From: Betaproteobacteria bacterium
GTDB lineage: Bacteria > Pseudomonadota > Gammaproteobacteria > Burkholderiales > SG8-41
Length of the DNA: 36,079 nt
Direction: 5' to 3'
Assembly (NCBI GenBank): GCA_947486575.1
Contig: CANKUB010000040.1
Location: 1-36,079, forward strand
Shown: positions 17,987 through 25,427 of the stretch, piece after piece
How the letters are laid out: each line of letters begins with the position of its first letter
How positions within the stretch are numbered: the stretch's first letter is position 1
Translations under genes and position numbers: made by a program
Notes under the pieces: model-generated
The model's database searches: none
Seen by the model: the letters and a program-made list of their open reading frames with translations, nothing else
What the model was told of the DNA's origin: nothing

Positions 17987-19123
17987 TCACCAGCCGCTAA
18001 AACGCGGCCAGCGGGCTTGAACCATTCCTGCGCCATCCACCACATGATAGCCGTCATGCTGCGCCGCCGTAGCGCATGCGTGATTGGGTAAAATTCGCAG
18101 CAGCGTGCCGATGGGATAGCGCGCCCCATCTCGCGTACCACCGCCGCGCTGCGCGATAATGCCGTGCTCCTGATTGGCGCTGGAAACAATCAAATCGCCT
18201 AACGGATTACCCTGCACGTCACACACCAAGCCGTAGCCCTGATCAATTTTCTGCGCAGCGGTGCCACGGTCACGCGACAGCGCCATCCAGCCTGCATCGG
18301 TGATCACCCAACCTTTTTCCTGCTGATGGCCAATCACACTGCACAACACCGACAGCGCAATGTCATCCACCGCGCACACGTCAATGCCCGCCATGAACAA
18401 ATCGAAAAACATGTATACACCGGCGCGCACTTCGGTAACGCCATCGAACGATTGCGCATAAGTCGCGGTGGGCGACGAACCCACGCTCACCACGCTGCAG
18501 GCAAGCCCTGCGCCACGCAAAGCGTGCGCGCATTGCACTACCGCAACCCGCTCACGCTCGGCCAGTGCACAAATTTCATCCACGGATTTGCAGTCATAAG
18601 AACCACCCGCGTGCGTCATCACGCCCCGCAGGTTTACACCGAGCTTGCGTCCAATTTCGATAAGACGCGCATCGCCCGGCTTGACACCCGCACGATGACC
18701 ATCGCTGTCAATCTCGATCAGCGCTGGAAGTTCCGTACCGGTGGTGCGTGCCTTCTCCGCCACAGCATGCGCCGCGTCTATACTATCCAGAATAATCGTC
18801 ACATCGCAGCCGCGTGCGCGCAACGCTGTCACGTGCTCAAGCTTGTTCAGTGCAATGCCCACGGCATAGAGGATGTCACGATATCCTGCGGCGAAAAACT
18901 GCTCCGCTTCCTTGAGCGTGGATACTGTAATTCCACCCGTACCTGGCGTTACTGCGCGCCGCACCACGTCCACCGACTTGGATGTTTTGACATGCGGTCG
19001 CAAACGCGCCCCCAGCCGCTTAACGTGGTCATTCATGCGCGCCAGATTGCGTTCAAGTTTGCCCCTATCGAGAATGAGCGCGGGGGTTTCGAGTTGATTC
19101 AAAGCGAGGGGCGATGTAGTCAT
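17987..19123 (-). CDS. DSD1-family PLP enzyme (D-threonine aldolase / D-serine dehydratase type)
   Basis: A 378-aa fold-type III PLP enzyme. An alanine-racemase-like barrel carries the Schiff-base lysine Lys46 in RPHVKTSKS and substrate/PLP-phosphate residues in SVGSSPT. The C-terminal D-serine dehydratase-like domain has the metal-binding pair His348 and Cys350 in NHACAT. Members cleave D-3-hydroxy-amino acids: D-threonine to glycine and acetaldehyde, D-serine to pyruvate and ammonia, or threo-3-hydroxyaspartate. No signal peptide, so cytoplasmic. It is divergent from the MDR oxidoreductase gene. A 3-hydroxylated D-amino-acid substrate is plausible; the choice between aldolase and dehydratase is open. 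Confidence 0.9.
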   Translation of the reverse strand: MTTSPLALNQLETPALILDRGKLERNLARMNDHVKRLGARLRPHVKTSKSVDVVRRAVTPGTGGITVSTLKEAEQFFAAGYRDILYAVGIALNKLEHVTALRARGCDVTIILDSIDAAHAVAEKARTTGTELPALIEIDSDGHRAGVKPGDARLIEIGRKLGVNLRGVMTHAGGSYDCKSVDEICALAERERVAVVQCAHALRGAGLACSVVSVGSSPTATYAQSFDGVTEVRAGVYMFFDLFMAGIDVCAVDDIALSVLCSVIGHQQEKGWVITDAGWMALSRDRGTAAQKIDQGYGLVCDVQGNPLGDLIVSSANQEHGIIAQRGGGTRDGARYPIGTLLRILPNHACATAAQHDGYHVVDGAGMVQARWPRFSGW

Positions 19124-19213
19124 TCGGGCTCATGCTGCGATTGATGGTACGGGATTGTAGTGTATGTGAGCGCAGCGTATGTCGTGACTGATGCTGCGTG
19201 ACATGATTTATTT

Positions 19214-19228
19214 CTGCTACATTCGTGC
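19214..19228 (+). promoter_or_regulatory. Possible promoter of the MDR oxidoreductase gene
   Basis: CTGCTACATTCGTGC holds an extended -10 (TGC-TACATT at 19215-19223) and matches the trxB promoter segment at 801-815 in 14 of 15 positions. The predicted start of transcription is near 19230, about 22 nt before the ATG. No good -35 was found. Confidence 0.4.
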
Positions 19229-19251
19229 CTTCAATTTGATTGGAGAATGAC

Positions 19252-20244
19252 ATGCTGCCCGCAACCATGAACGCCATCGAAATCGCGAAAGCCGGTGGCC
19301 CCGAAGTGCTCAAACCCACCACACGCCCGGTACCGCAACCTGCGGCAGGGCAGGTGCTGATTAAGGTGGCTTACGCCGGGATTAACCGTCACGACTGCGG
19401 TCAGCGCAATCGCGGTTTTGGTCCGAAAGGTGCAACCGATATTCCGGGTCTGGAGGTTTCAGGCGAAGTGGCCGCTGTCGGCGCGGGCGTCACGCGCTGG
19501 AAAGCAGGCGAAAAGGTTTGCGCGCTCACCAACGGCGGTGGCTATGCGCAATATTGCATCGCGTTGCAGGAAGTAACGTTCCCGATACCCGATGGTTTTG
19601 ATATGAAAATGGCAGCCGGGCTGCCCGAGGCACTGATGACGGCGTGGCTGAATGTTTTTATGTTGGGGCGCTTGAAGGCTGGCGAATGGCTGCTGGTGCA
19701 TGGCGGATCAAGCGGCGTGGGTGGTGCCGCGATCAAGCTGGCACGGCTGATCGGTGCCAATGTCATCGCGACAGTAGGCAATGAAGCGAAGTGCGATTAC
19801 TGCCTGAAAATCGGTGCGCACGCGGCGATCAATTACCGGGAGCAGGATTTTGTCGCAGAGGTTGAAAAAATCACCGGTGGGCATGGCGCGGATGTGATTC
19901 TCGACATGGCTGGCACAGCCTATGCCAAGCGCAATCTGCAGGCACTGGCGATGGACGGGCGCGTCATGCACCTGAGTTCCGGCGACAAAAATGAATACAG
20001 CGTGCCGCTGGGCATGATCATGGGTAAGCGCGCGATGGTAAGCGGCTCGCAACTGCGCGTGTCGGCACTGCCGGTAAAAATCGAAGTCGTGCGGCAGCTT
20101 AACGAGCAAGTGTGGGCGCACCTGGGAAGCAAAGTCACGCCGGTGATTGATTCGATTCTGCCGCTGGCGCAGGCGTGTGATGCGCATGCGCGGATGGAAA
20201 GCAGTGAACATATTGGCAAGATATTACTGAAGGTTTCTCCGTAA
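19252..20244 (+). CDS. Zinc-independent MDR oxidoreductase (quinone reductase-like)
   Basis: A 330-aa medium-chain dehydrogenase/reductase of the quinone oxidoreductase (QOR/zeta-crystallin) type. The N-terminal GroES-like part contains AGINRHDCGQRNRGFG and PGLEVSGEVAAVGAGV, and the Rossmann part has the NADPH motif VHGGSSGVGGAAIKLA. The structural zinc cysteine cluster of alcohol dehydrogenases is absent. Such enzymes reduce quinones or activated alkenes with NADPH. GGAG at 19242-19245, 6 nt before ATG 19252, favours this start over TTG 19240. The gene is monocistronic between a divergent PLP-enzyme gene and a convergent dehydrogenase gene. Confidence 0.93.
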   Translation: MLPATMNAIEIAKAGGPEVLKPTTRPVPQPAAGQVLIKVAYAGINRHDCGQRNRGFGPKGATDIPGLEVSGEVAAVGAGVTRWKAGEKVCALTNGGGYAQYCIALQEVTFPIPDGFDMKMAAGLPEALMTAWLNVFMLGRLKAGEWLLVHGGSSGVGGAAIKLARLIGANVIATVGNEAKCDYCLKIGAHAAINYREQDFVAEVEKITGGHGADVILDMAGTAYAKRNLQALAMDGRVMHLSSGDKNEYSVPLGMIMGKRAMVSGSQLRVSALPVKIEVVRQLNEQVWAHLGSKVTPVIDSILPLAQACDAHARMESSEHIGKILLKVSP

Positions 20245-20279
20245 CCCTTTGATTTAATTTAATAATTTACAATCGACAT

Positions 20280-21278
20280 TCAGCCGATTTGTACGTTGAA
20301 CATCGCCTCGCCACGCACCCAATGGCCGAAATTGGCAATAAACATTTCAGCGCAGCGCGGTTCGTTGCCGGTGGACGCTGAAGCATTGTGCGGCGAGATG
20401 ATGACGTTGGGCATGTCCCAAAGCGGCGAATCGGCTGGCAGCGGCTCTTGTGTGTGCGCGTCGAGTGTTGCGCCGCTGAGTTGACCGCTGAGTAGCGCTG
20501 CGATCATGGCGGCATCATCGACCACTTCGCCGCGTGCGATGTTGATGAGTTTTACGCCTTTTTTCATGCGCTTGAAGGCATCGGCATTGACGAGGTTGCG
20601 CGTTTCCTTGGTGAGCGGGCAGCACAGCATGATCCAGTCGGCACGTGGATAGAGTTCGGGCAGCTTCGACGGCGGATGCAATTCGTTCGCCGTATCGTCC
20701 GCTTGCCTCGCGCTGCGGCGTACGCCGATGACGTTCAAGCCAAAGGTCTGCGCATAGGCCGCAACTTTTTTGCCAATGGCGCCAACACCGATCAGTAACA
20801 GGGTCTGGCCGCGCAAATCTCGCGGCAGCGCTGCACCACGTATTGGCTCCCACTTTCGTTTGGCCTGATTGTGGATGTGGCTGCCAAAGCCGCGCGCCAG
20901 CATGAGCAGGCCGGTGATGCCGGTTTGCGCCACCGGCTCGGCGTTTGAGCCGGTGGAACTGGTGGTGATCACGCCCTTGGCATTGAGTTCGGGCACATGC
21001 AATTGTTGCCCGATGCCGGAGCTGGTGTAATGCGCCCACTTGAGGTTGTTCATGCGCAGCAGCGCGTCGCTATAGGCGCCGTAGAGTTGCCCGTCGAAGC
21101 GCATGTCACGGTCGAGGAACAGACAGTCAATTTTGTCGCACTCAGCTTGGCTGAAGCGTGTGCCTTTTTCTGGGGGCAGCGTGATGAAATTGACGGCTTT
21201 ACCAGCGCTTTGAGCGGCGGCTTTGAGGGCGTCGCCGAATTGGGCGATGAATTGTTTGGAGACGAGTGCGTTGGGCAT
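20280..21278 (-). CDS. D-2-hydroxyacid dehydrogenase (NAD(P)-dependent)
   Basis: A 332-aa dehydrogenase of the D-isomer-specific 2-hydroxyacid family, interconverting 2-oxoacids and D-2-hydroxyacids. The nucleotide-binding GVGAIG is at 164-169, flanked by the family signature ending in NIARGEVVDDAAM. The catalytic Arg lies in NIARGEVVD, the Glu in QEPLP and the His in ISPHNAS. The usual DVFxxEPL is DAHTQEPL here. It is the last gene of a run with two Bug binding proteins (23332 to 20280), 57 nt after the previous stop, so a role in metabolising the acid those proteins bind is a natural inference. Confidence 0.93.
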   Translation of the reverse strand: MPNALVSKQFIAQFGDALKAAAQSAGKAVNFITLPPEKGTRFSQAECDKIDCLFLDRDMRFDGQLYGAYSDALLRMNNLKWAHYTSSGIGQQLHVPELNAKGVITTSSTGSNAEPVAQTGITGLLMLARGFGSHIHNQAKRKWEPIRGAALPRDLRGQTLLLIGVGAIGKKVAAYAQTFGLNVIGVRRSARQADDTANELHPPSKLPELYPRADWIMLCCPLTKETRNLVNADAFKRMKKGVKLINIARGEVVDDAAMIAALLSGQLSGATLDAHTQEPLPADSPLWDMPNVIISPHNASASTGNEPRCAEMFIANFGHWVRGEAMFNVQIG

Positions 21279-21335
21279 GGTTTTTCAGTGTTGAGAAGTA
21301 AATGATGAGCGGTAAGTAGTGACGTGTTAGTGAGG

Positions 21336-22334
21336 CTACTCGGCTTTCATACCACGCTCCTTGATCACTTTGCCCCATTTTTCGGTTTCTTTTTTCAGGT
21401 GCGCGGCGAATTCATCGGGCGTGCTGGCGATGATATCCAGCCCGCCGTCGTTAAAGCGCTTGATGTGTTCCGGCGCGCTCAGCGATTTTTTGATGCGTTC
21501 GGATAGTGCCGTGACGATGGCGCGCGGCGTGTTTTTTGGCGCGAGCAAACCTTGCCAGGTGGTGAATTCATAGCCCGGCAGTGTTTCGGCAATGGTGGGT
21601 GTGCCTGGAAATTGTGGCGCGCGTTTCGTGCCTGTGACGCCCAGCGCGCGCAGTTTGCCTGAGCGCACATGTGCCAGCGCATCCGGCGCCGCAGGAAAGC
21701 CGAGACTGATTTCGCCCGATAGTATGGAGATCATCGCCGGCCCGCCGCCTTTGAAATGGATAACGCTGATGTTGGTTTTGGCGAGGTAGTTAAACAGCTC
21801 TCCTGCGATATGCGGGTTGGTGCCCGCACCCGCGCCACCGTAGTTGAGTGCCGCGCCGCGTGTTTTTGCCAGCACAATCAATTCAGGTATGGATTTGACG
21901 GGCAGCGACGGATGCACGATGCATACTGCAGGCGTGCTGGTTAATAGCGACACAGGTAAAAAATCACGTTGCAAATCGTATGGCGTTTTGCTGTACAGAA
22001 ACTGATTGGTGACCAGCGGCACGGTATTGATCACCAGCGTGTAGCCATCGCCCGACGCGCCCGCGGCAAGCTCCATGCCGATGTTGCCAGAGGCGCCGCC
22101 GCGATTATCGACCACGAAGGTTTGGCCGTAGCTTTCGCTCAAGCGCGCAGCGACCAGACGCCCGACCGTATCGACACTGCCGCCCGGCGGAAACGGCGAG
22201 ATGATGCGCACCGATTTTGTGGGGTAAGTGTCAGCGCCGGTTTGTGCGGCGCTGATGGCGGGTAGCAGAAAAACTGCCATGGTAACCATAGCTAAAGCCG
22301 GGCGGGTCGTTGTAAGCATTTGTTTTGTCAACAT
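21336..22334 (-). CDS. Bug/TctC-family periplasmic substrate-binding protein
   Basis: A 332-aa exported binding protein with a signal peptide ending near ISAAQTGADTYP. The family blocks follow in order: YPTKSVRIISPFPPGGSVD, VVDNRGGASGNIG, DGYTL, a Pro-rich HPSLPVKS, the GG-rich YGGAGAGTNPHIAGELF, and the C-terminal EKWGKVIKERG. Bug proteins bind carboxylates such as citrate, glutarate or nicotinate, using two water-bridged contacts to a carboxyl group. No TctA/TctB membrane subunits are present nearby. ATG 22334 is 11 nt after AGGAG, and the first codons contain an AT-rich motif copy (22312-22326). It lies 14 nt after another Bug gene. Confidence 0.95.
   Translation of the reverse strand: MLTKQMLTTTRPALAMVTMAVFLLPAISAAQTGADTYPTKSVRIISPFPPGGSVDTVGRLVAARLSESYGQTFVVDNRGGASGNIGMELAAGASGDGYTLVINTVPLVTNQFLYSKTPYDLQRDFLPVSLLTSTPAVCIVHPSLPVKSIPELIVLAKTRGAALNYGGAGAGTNPHIAGELFNYLAKTNISVIHFKGGGPAMISILSGEISLGFPAAPDALAHVRSGKLRALGVTGTKRAPQFPGTPTIAETLPGYEFTTWQGLLAPKNTPRAIVTALSERIKKSLSAPEHIKRFNDGGLDIIASTPDEFAAHLKKETEKWGKVIKERGMKAE
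22312..22326. repeat. AT-rich repeated motif, copy F (inside Bug gene 5' end)
   Basis: GTAAGCATTTGTTTT matches GTAAGTATTTGTTTT at 24503-24517 with one mismatch. The following bases (CAACATAT versus AAACATAT, then T-rich) also resemble each other. Here the motif lies within the first codons of the Bug gene. Confidence 0.35.
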
Positions 22335-22348
22335 ATTTTATTAAACTC

Positions 22349-23332
22349 CTAATCGGCTTTGATGCCTGCGGCTTTGACGACCTTGCCCCACTTCTCCAGT
22401 TCCTGTTTCAGGAACGCATCGAACGCTGGGGGTGTCATGGTATTGATATCGAGCGACAAGTTGCCGAGTTTGTTGCGCACTTCGCTCGAATTCATGGCGT
22501 CGAGCGTAACCTTGTGCAGCGTTGTCACTAAATCTGCAGGCAGTTTTGCTGGCGTGAACAGGCCAAACCAGTTGGTGACTATCATGCCGCTGATGCCGTT
22601 TTCCTCAAATGTCGGCACGGCGGGCAGCGCAGGTGAACGCTTCGCGCTGCTGATGCCCAATGCGCGCAAACGTCCGCCCTGGACATGTGTGACTACACCA
22701 GGCAGCGTAGGAAATGCCGCGTGCATTTGCCCTGCCAGCACATCACCGGTGGCGATGCCCACGCTTTTGTACGGTATGTGCACCAGATTCACCCGCGTCG
22801 CCAGTTTAAAAAGCTCACCGGCCAGATGCGTAATAGCGCCGCTGCCGCCCGAGCCATAATTGAATTTGCCCGGCTGGGCAGTGGCGGCGGCAACGAATTC
22901 CTTGACGGTTTGATAAGGCATGCCCGGATGTATGACCAGTGCCTGCGGCGCGCTGGCGAGCAGCGTAATTGCAGTGAAATCGCGGATCGGATCGTAGGGA
23001 ATATTCTTCAGTACATGCACGTTGATGGTGTGCGGCGAATCGCCAATTAACAGTGTGTAACCGTCGGGTGCTGCGCGCACCACGATCTCGCGTCCCAGCG
23101 AGCCCGCGGCGCCGGGGCGATTGTCGATGACGAATTGCTGCTTAAGGTTTTCACCGAGTTTTTGTCCGACAATGCGGGCCACCGCGTCGGAGGAGCCGCC
23201 GGGCGAATACGGAATAATCACGCGCACCGGGCGTGTTGGGTATTGGGCGTAAGCCTCCAAACAGCCTTGGCGCAGGCCCGCCGTGAGGGTTAGCGTGCTC
23301 AGCAGGGCGATGATTGCGGGTTTTTGTGTCAC
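22349..23332 (-). CDS. Bug/TctC-family periplasmic substrate-binding protein
   Basis: A 327-aa protein from a GTG start (23332) with GAGGAT upstream. The signal peptide runs to about EAYAQYP. Family blocks: YPTRPVRVIIPYSPGGSSD, VIDNRPGAAGSLG, PDGYTLL, HPGMPYQTVKEF, YGSGGSGAITHLAGELF and EKWGKVVKAAG. It is the first gene of a minus-strand run of two Bug genes and a D-2-hydroxyacid dehydrogenase gene, divergent from the dioxygenase gene at 23462. Its sequence is clearly different from its downstream neighbour, so they likely bind different ligands rather than being a recent duplication. Confidence 0.95.
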   Translation of the reverse strand: MTQKPAIIALLSTLTLTAGLRQGCLEAYAQYPTRPVRVIIPYSPGGSSDAVARIVGQKLGENLKQQFVIDNRPGAAGSLGREIVVRAAPDGYTLLIGDSPHTINVHVLKNIPYDPIRDFTAITLLASAPQALVIHPGMPYQTVKEFVAAATAQPGKFNYGSGGSGAITHLAGELFKLATRVNLVHIPYKSVGIATGDVLAGQMHAAFPTLPGVVTHVQGGRLRALGISSAKRSPALPAVPTFEENGISGMIVTNWFGLFTPAKLPADLVTTLHKVTLDAMNSSEVRNKLGNLSLDINTMTPPAFDAFLKQELEKWGKVVKAAGIKAD

Positions 23333-23461
23333 TGAATATTATCCTCGTAGCGCACATTATCCCTGATTCCTGCGCCGCGACGGTATTGCGCATCTTCCGC
23401 TGTTTGCGCACAGCAAATTCGCTAGAATGAAGGCCTCTTTATATGCTGTTCATTGAATGCC

Positions 23462-24499
23462 ATGCCTGACTGCCCGTTCGCCCCCATCATCGATCCCGCT
23501 GCGTGGATCGGCCCCGCGATCCAAAACGATGCTACGTGGATTTACCACTTTGATGCTTCTGCGTTAGCAGAGCTCGATACAGCCCTGGCGCATGCGAAAC
23601 GGGCCGGTGCGCGCATACCTTTCGGGCCGGCGGCATTTCCGTTACCGCATCTGCACGCAGAAATGGAAACGGTGCGGCATGATGTTGAGCAGGGACAGGG
23701 CTTTAAACTGCTGCGCGGCATTCCGCGCCAACGTTATAGTGACGCAGACTGTGAGCTGCTCTACTGGGGCTTGGGTGCGCATCTCGGGAATCCGATTTCA
23801 CAAAACATGCGCGGGCATTTGCTGGGTCACGTTCGTGACGAGGGTCGCACGCAGGCTGATCCGAACGCGCGCGCTTATCAGACCAGTCAACGCATGGATT
23901 TTCATACGGACATGCTGCCGATGGATCTGCTTGGCCTGTTTTGCCTGCGCACGGCCAAACGCGGCGGCGCGAGCAAGATCACCAGCGCGCTGACGATACA
24001 CAATGTGCTTAGGGCAGAGCGCCCCGATTTGCTGAATGCGCTTTACGGCGACTTTCACATTGACTGGCGCGGCGAAGAACCGGCAGGCGAAAAAGGATTT
24101 TTCACGCTGCCGATGTTCAGCGAGTGCAATGGCAAGATCACGGCACGTATCAACAGCCTGCCGTACTATGAATCTGCCGTACGTTACGGTACACAATATG
24201 CGCTCACTGCAATGCAGCGTGAGGCGCTGGTGATGGTGCAGGACATCGCGAACCGTCCCGAGTTGATGTTGACCATGGATTTTCAGGAAGGCGATATTCA
24301 GCTGGTGAACAATCACACCATGCTGCATGCACGCGAAGCCTATGAAGATTATCCCGAGCCGGGTCGCGAGCGGCATTTGCTGCGCATGTGGATCGCGGTG
24401 GATGATGCCAGCCGCCGTCCGCTTGCGGATAGTTTGGCCGATCGTTATCGCTGGGTGCAGTGCGGTGGTATTCCGGTGAAACAGGCACACACAGCGTAA
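23462..24499 (+). CDS. TauD/TfdA-like Fe(II)/2-oxoglutarate dioxygenase (long form)
   Basis: About 345 aa. The iron ligands are in MDFHTDM (His151 and Asp153 counted from the TTG at 23453) and LHAREAYEDYPEPG (His about 292), followed by GRERHLLRMWI, which carries the 2-oxoglutarate-binding Arg. The long N terminus with FKLLRGIPRQRYSD and the segment GKITARINSLPYYESAVRYG mark a subfamily distinct from classical TauD. Its substrate is unknown. It is the first gene of a seven-gene run leading to the TarD-like dehydratase. The start may be ATG 23462 or TTG 23453; neither has a clear ribosome-binding site. A -10-like TAGAAT lies at 23423-23428. Confidence 0.88.
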   Translation: MPDCPFAPIIDPAAWIGPAIQNDATWIYHFDASALAELDTALAHAKRAGARIPFGPAAFPLPHLHAEMETVRHDVEQGQGFKLLRGIPRQRYSDADCELLYWGLGAHLGNPISQNMRGHLLGHVRDEGRTQADPNARAYQTSQRMDFHTDMLPMDLLGLFCLRTAKRGGASKITSALTIHNVLRAERPDLLNALYGDFHIDWRGEEPAGEKGFFTLPMFSECNGKITARINSLPYYESAVRYGTQYALTAMQREALVMVQDIANRPELMLTMDFQEGDIQLVNNHTMLHAREAYEDYPEPGRERHLLRMWIAVDDASRRPLADSLADRYRWVQCGGIPVKQAHTA

Positions 24500-24504
24500 A
24501 TCGT

Positions 24505-24523
24505 AAGTATTTGTTTTTAAACA
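24505..24523. repeat. Left arm of 19-bp inverted repeat around tfdA-like gene (copy E)
   Basis: AAGTATTTGTTTTTAAACA is the exact reverse complement of 25429-25447. It lies 6 nt after one dioxygenase stop and just before the ribosome-binding site (AGAGGA, 24532-24537) of the next gene. Confidence 0.8.
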
Positions 24524-24544
24524 TATATTTTAGAGGATAAATCC

Positions 24545-25420
24545 ATGTCAGTGACCATTCGCAAGCTGCATCAATACATCGGAGGCGAAGTCAGCCCGAT
24601 TGATTTGCGCCAGGTGCATGACCGTGCCACGCTGGAGCAATTACGCGCCGGCATGGATGAACACGGTGTGCTGGTGTTTCGTGATCAACCGTTCACGGAT
24701 GCGGAACAGCTTGCATTTGCGGAACGTTTCGATGGCACTTTGCACGTCAAGCCGGGCGCGGCGGCGCTGGCGGCGAACCGCTTCGGTAACGACGCGGTTG
24801 CCGATATTTCCAATGTGGATAACGACGGCAAAATACTCAAGGCCGATGATCGCAAACGCGTCTACAGCCTTGGCAACCGGCTGTGGCATACCGACGCGTC
24901 GTTTCAGGATCCGGCGGGGCGCTATTCAACGTTGTCGGCACGGGTGATTCCCAAGGTCAATGCCAATACCGAATTCGCCGATATGCGCATCGCGTACGAA
25001 ACGCTGGATGATGCGACCAGGCAAAAGCTTGAAGGCCTCAAAGTGCATCACACCATCACGCGCTCGCGTGAAGTGTTGGGTTTCTTTTTTTCGGAGGAGG
25101 AAAAGCAAAAACTCAAAGGCGCGATTCATCCGATGGTGAGAACGAATCCGCGCACGGGCCGTAAGTCGCTGTATCTCGCAGCGCACGCTGCGCGCATCAT
25201 CGATTGGCCGGTAGCTGATGGCCTGTTGTTCGTGATGGAATTGATGGAGCATGCCACGCAACGCCAATTTGTTTACAGCCACGAATGGCGTGACGGCGAT
25301 TTTGTGATCTGGGATAACCTCGCCACCATGCATCGCGCAACAGCGTTTGACGATGCCAAGCATCATCGTGAACTACGGCGTGTGACAACGATTGATGTGC
25401 CGCTGCCTGTTGAGGTATAG
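24545..25420 (+). CDS. TfdA-like Fe(II)/2-oxoglutarate dioxygenase
   Basis: A 291-aa enzyme collinear with the 2,4-dichlorophenoxyacetate dioxygenase TfdA. The iron ligands His115 and Asp117 (LWHTDASFQ) and His263 (TMHRA) sit two, two and one residues from those of TfdA (113, 115, 262), and the C-terminal HRELRRVTT holds the 2-oxoglutarate Arg. Shared blocks include GVLVFRDQPF, ADISNVDNDGK, PAGRYSTLSARV and ELMEHATQRQFVYSHEW. TfdA-type enzymes hydroxylate the carbon next to an ether oxygen, which then breaks; relatives act on sulfonates and other acids. A chlorinated substrate is not implied. It is flanked by the 19-bp inverted repeat. Confidence 0.92.
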   Translation: MSVTIRKLHQYIGGEVSPIDLRQVHDRATLEQLRAGMDEHGVLVFRDQPFTDAEQLAFAERFDGTLHVKPGAAALAANRFGNDAVADISNVDNDGKILKADDRKRVYSLGNRLWHTDASFQDPAGRYSTLSARVIPKVNANTEFADMRIAYETLDDATRQKLEGLKVHHTITRSREVLGFFFSEEEKQKLKGAIHPMVRTNPRTGRKSLYLAAHAARIIDWPVADGLLFVMELMEHATQRQFVYSHEWRDGDFVIWDNLATMHRATAFDDAKHHRELRRVTTIDVPLPVEV

Positions 25421-25427
25421 AAAAAAC

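Noticed and set aside
25392-25427. Longer start of the secreted hydrolase inside the tfdA-like gene.
   Set aside because: It would place 12 residues, including two Cys and several Arg, before a clean signal peptide; GTG 25428 is a better start.
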